64,000 nucleotides of DNA from Bactericera cockerelli (lineage: Eukaryota; Arthropoda; Insecta; Hemiptera; Triozidae), in NCBI GenBank assembly GCA_024516035.1, contig CM044959.1:27006459-27070458 (forward strand), in the 5' to 3' direction. Shown in pieces: positions 20,376-31,378 of this stretch. Position numbers and translations under genes: made by a program. Each line of letters begins with the position of its first letter. The stretch's first letter is position 1. The notes under the pieces are model-generated. The model did not search any database and had not been told where the DNA came from. It saw only the letters and a program-made list of their open reading frames with translations.

Positions 20376-20514
20376 TACCGACCTCAGTAGCTTGATCGAT
20401 AGTACTAGTAACCTGGAGGTCGGTGGTTCAAGTCCCGGTTTCAGCGTAGATTTAGTAAAGCGAGTTTGAGTAAATGTGGTATCACGAAAGTGATAAACAC
20501 AAATATGATAACTT
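20376..20514 (+). mobile_element. SINE-C full copy with 13-bp target duplication
   Basis: The insertion is bracketed by ACTTTAGCTTGAA at 20363-20375 and 20515-20527. The head is CGACCTCAGTAGCTTGATCG (A box), then GTAACCTGGAGGTCG and GGTGGTTCAAGTCCCGG (B box). The body includes a hairpin TATCACGAAAGTGATA and ends AAATATGATAACTT. The tRNA-like head could be of threonine type (CGT or TGT at the anticodon position in other copies). The exact duplication shows that this is the true extent of the element, 139 bp. Confidence 0.92.
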
Positions 20515-20527
20515 ACTTTAGCTTGAA

Positions 20528-22269
20528 CTAATCAAAAATTATTGGCAAAGACGCCCACGGCAGTAGCCTCTTTTGTAGGTTCCCTTAAACCCCTTAAAAT
20601 TCTTGAAAAGTAGGGTTAATCATTTCATTGAAACACCAGGACTTCTCGGTTTGTGTAGTCAATAACTCATGACTGGCTCAATAAACCTGCACTACAAGTC
20701 AGGTTTTTGGGTAAGGAAATTAAAATTTAATAGCTCAATTTAATTAACGAAAAGAGAGGTATTAAACCAGAAAAAAATGATACCCGAAGAACCGTGATGA
20801 TATTTTTTTAACCCTTGATTATATTCTGAGAACCATTCGGTCAGATGCTAATATTCCTTTTTTCTGTTTTGCATAGAATCACTCCAGTCGATTTTTGGTG
20901 AAGAGGTTTTTTAACAGTAAATCACTATAGTTGAACAAGTTCAAAGATTTCTATTCCAGGACTACAACATTAAAGACATCTTCTCAAAAAAAGTTTGATA
21001 CCACAACTACTCAAACTCGCTTTACTAAATCTACGTTGAAACCGGGACTTGAACCACCGACCTCTAGGTTACGAGTCCGCCGACTTATCGATCAAGCTAG
21101 TGATTTCAGTTAAATACCTCTTCTTCTCATACAGATAACGTAATATTTCCCCACAGGGTCCTATTTGTGAGACATTTAAGGGTTAATATTATTAAGTACA
21201 TACAAGAAACATGTGAGAATAAGCTGCTGGGTTCGATGATTTTAATTATTCAACGTTGAAGCTAAAGAAACCAACGTAGCGGAGAAATACTTGGAACTGG
21301 AACACAAATTAAATATATCAGGTAAAGAAGAGAGAGAATGAGAAAAAGAGAAAAACTTGGAAAATAAAGAATGAGTTGAGAGCTAACAAAGTTTGAAGAG
21401 AACAATTTGACCTTCGTCCTGAGGATAAGAATGGCAACTTCTGTGTCATGAATAACTAACCATATACAAAACGTGTATTGACTGAAAACTCTGACTCACT
21501 CATTCATAGAGTGAATTTTTGTACAGAGCTTGTTTTCAATGTCCAGATGTGCAATAAGAAAGATTCAGCTAAAGAATTTTCTGGAGGAAGGAAAGGAAAT
21601 TATTAAATGGATGCCGGAATAGGTACAGACTTCCGTACGGAGTGCTCCAGTAGGTAAACATAATATTTTACTTATTTAACTACATATCTAAATATTGAAA
21701 CCAGGCGTGGCCAGAGGAAAAATGTTTTGGGGTTGCTGCCACATAAATCGAAATCGGACTAAAATGGGATTTATAGAGTAGCGCTTTCAGATCTAAAGAG
21801 TTTGAGTTTATTTACCATGCTAATCATATTAATTTTGCATTAATTATTCTACAAATGTGTGATGATTTTCCTTGTGTACGAGCTAGGACTTGAGAAAATC
21901 CTCTATTTTTCTTTTACACCGGCCGCGTCTGATTGAAACATATATCTCAAGAGCAATAATCTATCATTCGCGCTGTCTCTCTTAAAAATTGTAAGGAGTC
22001 TAATATCTTTTAAAGATGGGGCTGAATTGCCAGTGATCTTTTGTCGATGTACCATGTTGTTTTCATGTTAAAAACTAGCTATGCTTTATTCATAAGACAC
22101 ATAGTCTCTTTCATGTCTTTAACAAGATAACGTGAGATCTTCTCAATTTTGTCATGACATTTAGATAAGGTGTCTGACTTTGATCTTTACTATCGTCATG
22201 GGACTTGCACCTACACACGTTCACGTAATTGGTACCAACCTTTAACTTCCTCTTTATTTAGCTTATATA
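20528..22269. other. Mostly unassigned; SINE-C copy inside
   Basis: Apart from the minus-strand SINE-C at 20985-21105 I see only AT-rich sequence without frames, repeats or splice patterns I can defend. Confidence 0.4.
20985..21105 (-). mobile_element. SINE-C copy, minus strand
   Basis: On the minus strand it shows CTTGATCGATAAGTCGGCGG, ACTCGTAACCTAGAGGTCGG and TGGTTCAAGTCCCGG, then the ACGTAGATTTAGTAAAGCG body. It corresponds to most of the 139-bp element at 20376 but lacks the 3' end. Confidence 0.85.
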
Positions 22270-23842
22270 CACTGAAATTCACAAAATTCCGACCACCTGG
22301 AAAATTAATATTTTCTATCACAAGGTGGAGTTTTATCCCAAATTTTTGTGTTAACATTATTTAATAAACATTTATCAGTAATTGTGGTACATTTTTTTAC
22401 TTTTATTTAGGATTTTAATGATAGTCCAGTCAAAATAGAAAAAAAAAGAAAAACAAAGAAAATTAAAGGTTTCAAATTTTATGTTTATTTATTTTTTAAT
22501 AACAATTTACCGGTAACTAATAGCGTGTGTTGCCTCCTCGGGCTCTGATAACATCCTGAAGACGTCGAGGAAGAGAGTAAATGAGGTTACAATGCTCCGC
22601 CTGAGGGATATTGTTCCATTCCTGGACAATCACATCCTTGAGGTCCCGCAATGTCCGTGGGGCGGGGTCATGAGCGCGAACTCGCCGTTTCAAGCTGTCC
22701 CAGGTGTGCTCTATTGGATTGAGATCGGGGGATCGCGCTGGAGGGTTTACAGTAGTAATTCCAGCCAGTTGCATATATTCTCTTGTGGTCCTGGCTACAT
22801 GGGGGCGCGCGTTATCCTGCCAGAAGAGGAAACCATCTCCAATAAAGGGGGCGTACGGGACCACCATATCTTCAAGAACATTTGATATGTAAGATTCAGC
22901 GTTCATACTGGCTCCGTCAAAAAACACAAGGTCCGTGTGAGCCTCAGCAGATATTCCACCCCACACCATTATTGATCCACCATCAAATGCTACCCTTGGA
23001 ACAAGAGCACACTCAGAATACCGCTCATTTCTCCTTCTGTACACTCTTACCCGACCATCTGCTCCTCTTAGGGAGATCCTTGTCTCATCAGAAAACAAAA
23101 CCTTGTCCCAGTCTTCCTCTGTCCATCTTATGTGCTCCGTTGCGAATTGTAAACGCGCTCTTCTGTGACATGTGAGCAACTCGGGGGCGTTATAAGGCCT
23201 TCGAGGTATGATATGAGCTTCTCTTAGGCGTCTTCTAACTGTAAGGGGGTTCACAAGAACATTTCTTACATCATACAGCCGACGGGCTGTCTCTACTGAA
23301 GTCTGGAACCGATTCCTGAGGGTCTCCATCACCATAAACCGATCATCTCGAGCTGTTGTGCACCTTGTTAAACCGGATCCTGGTCTTCTCTTGCATGATC
23401 CCGTCTCCTGATACCGTCTAATGTTGTCAGAAAGAGTTGTTCTTGCCACATTAAGTATTCGGGACACCTCACGCTGACTGTATCCTTCATCCAGCAAAGC
23501 TAGGGCTCTACCAACTCCCACACTATCTAAAGGCATGCTAAAAGGTTTAGATAACACACTAGAACTTAATTTCACTTTGTTCTAAATAAAAATTGAATGA
23601 AAATTAAAATTTAAATTATCTAAAAGTTACTTTGTCATTAAGTACCTCAGGTAGTAAATTAACACTAAATCAATTAATGACCCCCACCTTAATTAATTAC
23701 TGATACCAAGGGTCCAAAACAAGCTCAGACACAGGTAAAATTGTATTTACTATAATATAGGTTACATACAAAGTATATAAAGTAAGGTACATACGCAGTA
23801 AATCAAAATTTCTAGGTGGTCGGAATTTTGTGAATTTCAGTG
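22270..23842 (-). mobile_element. Tc1/mariner DD34E transposon, intact copy 2
   Basis: The 1573-bp element is flanked by TA (22268-22269 and 23843-23844) and has the same 29-base inverted ends as the copy at 10379. Differences between the copies are a few substitutions and small indels in the A-rich tract and near the right end. Its flanks are unrelated to those of copy 1, so this is a second insertion and not a segmental duplication. Confidence 0.97.
22517..23575 (-). CDS. Tc1-like DDE transposase, 352 aa, intact (copy 2)
   Basis: This is the same protein as at 10624-11682 with all catalytic residues kept (D163, D254, E289) and three substitutions: R116, H137 and M224. The helix-turn-helix region and WGG are unchanged. 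Since both frames are open and nearly identical, either copy may encode a working enzyme. Activity cannot be judged from sequence alone. Confidence 0.97.
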   Translation of the reverse strand: MKLSSSVLSKPFSMPLDSVGVGRALALLDEGYSQREVSRILNVARTTLSDNIRRYQETGSCKRRPGSGLTRCTTARDDRFMVMETLRNRFQTSVETARRLYDVRNVLVNPLTVRRRLREAHIIPRRPYNAPELLTCHRRARLQFATEHIRWTEEDWDKVLFSDETRISLRGADGRVRVYRRRNERYSECALVPRVAFDGGSIMVWGGISAEAHTDLVFFDGASMNAESYISNVLEDMVVPYAPFIGDGFLFWQDNARPHVARTTREYMQLAGITTVNPPARSPDLNPIEHTWDSLKRRVRAHDPAPRTLRDLKDVIVQEWNNIPQAEHCNLIYSLPRRLQDVIRARGGNTRY

Positions 23843-24248
23843 TATGTAAGTAAATAAGTTCATATATGTAAGTAAATAAGTAGATATACGTATATATAAT
23901 TACATATATACATATGTATTTGAATCTATCGTGGAATAAAACTGAAACAATAAACTTAAATTGAAGACTACCAAACACTCAAATTATACTGAAGGCTCCA
24001 TCCAATCACCAATTTGTTAGAATTACGTCGTTAAAACTCCTTATAAATTGAACCAGACACAAGTCTTGTTCAACTTAATTATTGAGGATTTATAATTATG
24101 AAAGAAACAAGTGCGTAAGAAATAGTAAGTGAGAACAAAGAGAATCAAATTCGAATGCAAGAATGTTAATTTTTTTTTAAAGATGACTGTCCCACAGCCG
24201 TTTTTATTTCGTAACTATGAAACAGGAGCTACTGTAGACCCATGTGGT
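23843..24248. other. No feature seen
   Basis: AT-rich sequence with a short run of ATATAC-type repeats immediately after the transposon. Nothing else is supported. Confidence 0.4.
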
Positions 24249-24385
24249 CTGTGTTGTAGCCTGCCCAAGTGCCCATCCTGTAGTATACCTCCTTTCTGAT
24301 ATGCGAGAAGTGACACAATACTTCCCATTTAGGTGCTGGACTGCTGGATCAACACGAGCGCACCGGAAAGTATCCCTTCATAATT
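24249..24385 (-). mobile_element. SINE-D body fragment (minus)
   Basis: The reverse complement contains CCGGTGCGCTCGTGTTGAT, AAATGGGAAGTATTGTGTCA and CTTCTCG, matching the body of the copy at 28926-29165. The tRNA-like head is missing here. Confidence 0.75.
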
Positions 24386-24599
24386 CGAGCGGTATCTTTG
24401 AGGCTTCGTGGATCAAGATACCACCCACGCAGTTATGGCTTAATCGAAGATGGAGTAGGAGTACCCTTTTAAAATATTGTTAATGTTTTATTAATTTTAC
24501 TAATGTTTTAAAAATAAATATATTAATTTGAGTTATCAAGCTTCTAAAAAAAAAAGAAAAAAAAAATCCCTTACAAACCTCTGTAACCAAATTTTGAAT

Positions 24600-24660
24600 A
24601 CAAATTTTTGTCGGCTCGGGGGATACCTTCCGCATGACGAGCGAGTGCTTATTATGAATT
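24600..24660 (-). mobile_element. SINE-D head fragment (minus)
   Basis: The minus strand reads AAGCACTCGCTCGTCATGCG, GAAGGTATCCCCCGAGCCGA, a worn version of the tRNA-Gly-like head at 28926. Confidence 0.55.
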
Positions 24661-24885
24661 AAAACAATTAAAATATATGTTGATAAGTTGGGCAAGTCTT
24701 GACAGAACTGCTATATGTATGAATGTATGTCAGGTTTTTGTTGAAAAAAAGTACATGAAGACCTACCGAAAACATGAATCGACGGCATGTTGTGTTAGAT
24801 TGCGTTCAAACATAAGTAAATGACAAAATATAATGGGATCACATTAAGATGAAACAAAAAGGTCAAAGGTTTCAGACAGCGACGC

Positions 24886-24886
24886 G

Positions 24887-24956
<70 letters not shown>

Positions 24957-24980
24957 CAGAGAGAGAGAGAGAGAGAGAAA
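24886..24980. repeat. (GT)n-(GA)n compound microsatellite
   Basis: About 15 GT units run directly into (GA)n with a few substitutions. Confidence 0.97.
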
Positions 24981-26696
24981 GGAATAGAAGAAGGGGAACA
25001 AACGATAAAGAGTTGTCAAAATTGAATGTGACATAGGAAATATTGTTTTATGAACCGTTTATAATATTTGTTCTTAAAATATGTCTCAGCTCTGATAAGA
25101 TAGGAGTTTAAAGTGGCGGAAATATGAGGTTATTGGTGTAGAAAGAAATAGGTTTCAGAACGCCATGAGTGAAATTGTATGTGTATAAATTTACAACGTC
25201 CTCAGATGATAACAGGTTGCCATGAATACCTATTATGAGTTATGACTTTGCTTGACTTTCCATACTGTCTATAATATTATTAAATATGATGGTTATAAAA
25301 AAAAATGTTGTCCTGTTACATATTACTCATACGAAATCGCAAGAGAAAATTGAGATTATGATTAGAGGATGTGCTATTTGTACAACATTTGGCCCTTCCA
25401 AGATGTAGGGTAAGTATCTACTAATCTGATTATTTACATCATGTATTGTTTTCCGCATATTATCTATTTCAATGTAAATTTTCAATTTTGTTGCTCAACT
25501 GGTGGGTCACAGGATCGATTCCCAGTCATTTGTTCTTAATGTCTTATTCATATCAGTATTTGATAGAAGAAAGTTAATGTTGAAAAATATTTCATTTTTG
25601 CCTATAATGAGGTTATTCATTCCAAGGCTACTATAATTAGTATCAATGTGAGAATATTTATCGAATAGACAATAATAATAAGAATAGACAATAATAATAA
25701 TAATAAAATCCGAGTTATTTTGCGTTTTGTTTTAAATAGTTTATATGAAGAAAATTAACAATTGACCCGCACTAGTAAACCCGATAATATTTAGGTACTA
25801 AATCCACTCCATGATATCCTTCACTGATATGACATTGTGACTTGCGACAAATGTGTAGTAATTATTTTATTAAGATTTGAGAGGGACACTATGGTAGATG
25901 ATTGTGAACCATGTGTTTCCTAGAGTGTGATGAGATCCAGTTTGTTCCAGGATTGTCCTGATAGTCGCACACAGGTGGAACTTGTTCTAGAGGGGGGTTC
26001 TTAATTTTGTTTTCTTATCTCTGTGAAGAACAAACATTATTTGTGACTTGAGAGAGTTTGATAATGCTGAATATGAGAAATGGTTCTGTAGAAGAGTCCT
26101 TTTGTATGCTCTTATTTCTACCTAGAGGAGAGAGTAAAATACTAAACTTTCCAGATAAACAAAATAATAGATATCTTTATCACCAATTCCCGAAGTTTTT
26201 TGAATGTCATCAATTAATAATTATTGGCATCATGCCATTATGATATTATTAAATGAAAAAAATAAATGGGAATAAAATATGTATAATGGAACTAATAAAC
26301 TGGTGTTTCACACGACTTTCTACTACAATTAAGGAAGTACTCGTATTATCAGAGATTTCCATTTTTTTTTTTTAATGACTCACTATCTAAAGGGAATATT
26401 TCAAGTGCATACATTGCACTAGGAGAACAGAACAAGAATCACAAGAATGGTGGAGTATAAAATTAAGCTTGGAAAAAGCTAGAACGATGAGGAATAGAGG
26501 AAGAAAGAGTACAGCGATGAAAGATAATAAAATAACAGTATCCGGGAATAATAAAGAGTAATGATGTCCAATAAAGTGCTATTATGTAATTCCAAGTAAG
26601 ATAAATGGCTAGCTCTTGCAAGTTAAAGGCTGAGCTCAAAGATCACAAGAAGAGGATTAGCCTTATCGGCCATGCTGAGACATCTTAAGCCAAATA
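24981..26696. other. No feature seen
   Basis: AT-rich sequence with two short AAT-type runs near 25668 and 25690. Open frames are short and have no motifs. Confidence 0.4.
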
Positions 26697-26930
26697 TCTT
26701 AATATATAAATGTCAAAGTCACTGACTGAGTACTGACTGATCATCGCTCTACAGCCCAAACCGTAAGTCCTAGGAAGCTGAAATTTGGTAGGTAGCTTTG
26801 TCTTATAGTCTAGATGTGCAATAAGACGGGATATTTCGAAATTCCCACTACAACACCTGCCATTGGCGAAAAAGGATTTTTTGCTTTCACGGCCATGCCT
26901 CGGCCCGCAAAGCGGGCGACAGCCCGCTTG
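26697..26930 (+). mobile_element. Short non-autonomous Helitron, 234 bp
   Basis: It starts A|TCTTAATATATAAATG, a typical Helitron 5' terminus. It ends with a hairpin GCGGGCGACAGCCCGC followed by TTG and a host T. No inverted terminal repeats and no target duplication are present, as expected. The final CTTG departs from the usual CTRR. Internal sequence is non-coding. Confidence 0.6.
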
Positions 26931-27270
26931 TCATCAATAAACTAAGATTGGCTATTTGCTCTTCTGACTTTCAATTTATGCTCCTCTGCGAAAAAAGAAA
27001 TTTGGTATCTAGGGTTCCTCTTGAAGCAGCAGGAACCCTAGACAGAGTTACCACTATCTGGTGGGACTGTCTCCTGAGATCATCCCTGTGTTTCAGTCAC
27101 TGTCCTCCGCCTTATCAAGAGTAGCATGATCAATGACCAGCTGATAGAGGAATGTGTGTCGTGAGTTCATATTCAATTATTTATGAAATGTACGTATCAA
27201 AACACATTGGGCATGCAAAGGCATGGAGTGAATTATAAAATCTCACACCTCCACTTAAAACTTATCTTAC

Positions 27271-27440
27271 CTACTTTAAAACCTGGAACAGATTTTTGCA
27301 GAATTACATTTCTGTTCAATGGAATTGTAAATGAGCAATATGAGCATCGTATTGTGTCTTGAACTTGTGTCTCGCATTGTTCTGAATCCATTTCTTCGTC
27401 CCCTTTCCACACACTCTCGAATCGATTATTTCTGGACTTT
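27271..27440 (-). other. Weak candidate coding exon (minus) in a duplicated segment
   Basis: The minus-strand frame reads KGDEEMDSEQCETQVQDTI and RCSYCSFTIPLN, ending at a strong donor (TAG|GTAAGA, 27270-27265). The upstream edge is not defined. About 125 bases of this area are tandemly duplicated (27340-27415 resembles 27470-27535), and the second unit has stops in the same frame. It could be a real exon with a decayed duplicate, or chance. Confidence 0.22.
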
Positions 27441-27539
27441 AGGTATGTTGAGATGTAAAATTTGTAGATGAAGATGATATTGTGTCTTAATCTTCTGTCT
27501 CGCATGGTTCTGAATTTGTTTCTTCCTCCCTTTTTCAGG

Positions 27540-28925
27540 GCTTTCTAGAATAGAATTTTCTGTAGACTAAACAGCCACATTTTTGGAAAATATCATAACC
27601 ATGGCATCGCATTGTACTGAGTAAATTTACTGAAATTCTTTATATTTTCTACTGCCCCGTGGGGGGAGTGTAAGCCATTACACGAGGAAAAACAGGGAAT
27701 ATCAGAAATAACGTAAAATTTGTGGAATGGAGATGGTAGAGAAAAGAAAAGTGTCTTCTTGTTTTATGTCACAACTCCCAGCTTTTAAAGTTTCTCCCAT
27801 GGTTTCTTGTCAGCATCTAATGTCACTCTGGAAATCCTCTGGGTGAATAGAAAAGCAATAAAGCCTATACAGTTGTGAGCGGAGTTACAAAACGGGGGAT
27901 GGACAAGCAGATTTAGAAAAAATAGCATGATCTCTTTTTATTCAGAGCTTTACGAGAATGCAAACCTCATGATGAAACAAGAAGAAAAGAATCTGATTTT
28001 AAAATACATTGTTCCTATTCTCTGAGGAATGGATGTTTTGGAAAAAAAACGGAAATATCTTTTATTTTTACAAAATGTTGCCCTATAAAATTGAAATTAA
28101 AAAAAAAAACTATAATGTTGAACTAAAAACACTAAATGAAAAGATTGACTGTGCTTTTTTACATATTATTATGACTTGACTGATGGTATTTTTTCAAACT
28201 AAAAAGGATTTGAAAATCAATTAATTTTACAGAAACGTAATGTAAAGAGCAATGTGGCAGCAAATACAGTTTATCATTAGAGGTAATAATGGTCCTGATC
28301 CGTCACTTCTGAGTGTTTAAGAACCTCTGGTCTAACATCAAAGTGTATTGAATAAATTGTTGAGAAATTTAGACTAGCTTAGATGGTCGAAAGGTACCTT
28401 CCGTTATAAGGTTATAACGAGGACGCAAGTATACAATATCTTTTTTGGCGAATTATTCAGGTGCGTTAAGCTGGCTTTAGGCTTACCTACCAAAATATCA
28501 AAAATCCATGATGACTCTAGCTTAACGTACTGAATTTTGTGGCAAGTAGGTAATTTGTTCCCGAATCTACTCCTTCATTTTCTGGCAGTGGTAATTATAA
28601 CCAGTATAAACAGAAAAGTAATCTTAGTATTGGTGATTATCTAAACAAAACTTAATAATAAGAAAATAATGACTGTACACATGAGGATTGAGGAATAAGA
28701 ATGGTAACTTTCATTCCAGTTTACTGCTCTCTTCCCAAATATTGTTTCATTTTATAGCCTTGTTTATAGCGCCGGTTGTTATAGTTGCAGACAATATAGT
28801 TTCCTTGAGGAACGAACTCATGATTGACGAACAATGTTGGTGTTAGGTATAGGTATTATTTATTCAGAGTTTAGATTGAGGAGCCTGTCTGAGACAGTGA
28901 GACATGAGCATTATTCCTTTTTACA
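27540..28925. other. No feature seen
   Basis: AT-rich, with no frames longer than about 60 codons and no repeat ends recognised. Confidence 0.4.
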
Positions 28926-29165
28926 AGGTTGAATTCAATGGTAAAGCACTCGCTTACCATGCGGAAGATCCCGGGTTCGAGCCCCCGTACCGACAAAAAA
29001 AAATTGTATTCTTAATTTGGTTACAGTTCTGTTGTTTGTAAGGGATACCCTCCGGTGCGCTCGTGTTGACCCAGCACCTAAATGGGAAGTATTGTGTCAC
29101 TTCTCGTCCATCAGAGGGGAGGCATACGCATACTACGGGATGGGCAGGCATTTTATTGCAATCAA
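28926..29165 (+). mobile_element. SINE-D copy with tRNA-Gly-like head
   Basis: AATGGTAAAGCACTCGC, TACCATGCGGAAGATCC and CGGGTTCGAGCCCCCG form a recognisable D arm, anticodon region and B box, most like tRNA-Gly. The body (CCGGTGCGCTCGTGTTGACC, CTAAATGGGAAGTATTGTG) is shared with 24249-24385 on the opposite strand. Confidence 0.85.
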
Positions 29166-29625
29166 AATGGGAGTTCTGAAACATCTTTCTTTCTTTAGAA
29201 CATAAAAAAATTATCTGCCATGTTTTGAGGAATAATATGCATCATAAATTAAACTAAAGATTAAAGATGCATGGTGGTGAATTACTCAGTAGTCATAAAT
29301 TTTACACGACATAAAAAAAATCTTCATCCAAACAGCAGGTAGGTATAGGTACATACTTACCTATTATTGCCTACCTGTAAGAAAGCCAGGCAACGCTCAT
29401 TCACTTATTCGTTCCCCCTCCCGAATGCACTACCTTCACAATGAAATTATTTTGTCAGGCTGATTCGTTATGGGCTCGTGTAAACTGTAAACTGAACATA
29501 TTTTTATCTCTTCTGTGTAGGTGCAATATTATATATGTATTTTTTTAAAAAATTGGTTGGTACATTGCAAAAATATGCATTTTGCACAAAAATGAGCCGC
29601 TGGCCCAATGTTTATCAACTACATA

Positions 29626-30750
29626 AAGGGTGTATGAAAAAAAAGGAGCCAGTCAAAATATCTCGTCTATGGAAGCAAATTTCAAAAAACCCTGAAACAC
29701 ATGTCTCATTATATGGAGGGGGCAACTTTTTCAGGGGGTTTAATTTTTCATACTCTTAACAGGGGCGGCCCCAGGGGGGTCAACTTTGGAATCTTAAATA
29801 GAACCACCCTATTTGTAATACATTTCTGAAAATTAGTTGACATTAAAAGTATTTTAAGACTAGTTTGAGATTTTTAATCAAAACAGGGCCGGAGATATCG
29901 TACATTTCATTTCACAGTTTTCAGTTATTTTTTATGAACTGAGTAATTTATGGTATTTTTGTAAAAAATGTTAAACACATGTCTTTCTATCTGAAATAAT
30001 TAAATTTTCATGCCTTTTTTATATCATTCGCTTTACTAGGGAAGATTTCAATTGGTCAACTTTTTTTTATAATGTAAAAACTATCCTTTTTCGAGTAAAT
30101 TTTGTGAGAAATAAATGCAATGATCCATGTTGTTCAATTTAAAATAAAACAAGGCCCGATTTATTTCAAATGAATGTGAAAAAATCTAAAACTCGCGTGC
30201 AGTACTAGTCACCGGCCCTGTTTTCAATTGTATCTTAAATTTAGATTAAACAACAACACTCAGTGCATTTATTTAGCTTGGACTATACTAAAAAAAGAAT
30301 AGTTTTTACACAATGTAAAAAAAGATGACCCCTTGACACCTCCCCTGGTAAAGCGAATGAATAAAAAAGGCATGAAAATTTAATTATTTCAAATAGAAAG
30401 ACATGTAGAAAGACAATTTTTACAAAACACCATAAAATACTATAAAAATAACTGAAAACTGTGAATGAAATGTACGATATCTCCGGCCCTGTTTTGATTA
30501 AAAAATTTCAAATTAGTCTTAGAATATATTTAATGTCAACTACTTTTCAGAAATGTATTACAAATAGGGTGGTTCCATTTAAGATTCCAAAGTTGACCCC
30601 CCTGGGGCCGCCCATGTTAAGAGTATGAAAAATTAAACCCCTGAAAAAGTTGCCCCCTCCATATAATGAGACATGTGTTTCAGGGTTTTTTGAAAATTGC
30701 TTCCATAGACGAGATATTTTGTCTGGCTCCTTTTTTTTTCATACACCCTG
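29626..30750. mobile_element. 1.1-kb foldback MITE, palindromic almost throughout
   Basis: The ends AAGGGTGTATGAAAAAAAAG and the mirror CATACACCCTG are flanked by TA (29624-29625, 30751-30752). The arms pair for at least 430 bases and similarity continues close to the centre near 30190. It shares the A/C-AGGGTG start and TA duplication with the foldback elements at 17005 and 39479. It has no coding capacity. A T-to-C type divergence between the arms shows it is not brand new. Confidence 0.92.
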
Positions 30751-30917
30751 TATAAACAATTAGACAATGTCGAATTCGGCAGTCGGAGGTGTTGTAGATA
30801 TTCCTAGAATCTGTACTACTAACGAGTGCGCACCGCCCTGGGAAAACTGACTGAAAAGTTTTTACTGATGTTGGTAAGTGATAGAGATCGGTGGGGTAGT
30901 AGAAAAGTGGTCAGCTC

Positions 30918-31378
30918 GATGATGAGAGATGAGTGATCAAATACGTCTTGATGATGCGAAATGAGTGATCAAATACGTCTTGATGATGCTAGATGAGTGA
31001 TCAAATACGTCTTGATGATGCGAGATGAGTGATCAAATACGTCTTGATGGTGCGAGATGAGTGATCAAATACATCTTGATGATGCGAGATGAGTGATCAA
31101 ATACGTCTTGATGATGCGAGATGAGTGATCAAATACGTCTTGATGATGCGAGATGAGTGATCAAATACGTCTTGATGATGCGAGATGAGTGATCAAATAC
31201 GTCTTGATGATGCGAGATGAGTGATCAAATACGTCTTGATGATGCGAGATGAGTGATCAAATACGTCTTGATGATGTGAGATGAGTTATCAAATACGTCT
31301 TGATGATGCGAGGTGAGTGATCAAATACGTCTTGATGATGCGAGATAAGTGATCAAATACGTCTTGATGGTGCGAGAT
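30918..31378. repeat. 32-bp minisatellite, about 14.5 units (continues at 33187-33212)
   Basis: The unit is GATGATGCGAGATGAGTGAT followed by CAAATACGTCTT. Units differ by single bases (GCGAAATG, GCTAGATG, GGTGCGAG). The array is interrupted by the LINE at 31379-33186 and resumes for one unit after it. Confidence 0.97.

Noticed and set aside
30918..31378. CRISPR-like array
   Set aside because: The 32-bp units are contiguous without spacers and the DNA is eukaryotic; it is a minisatellite.
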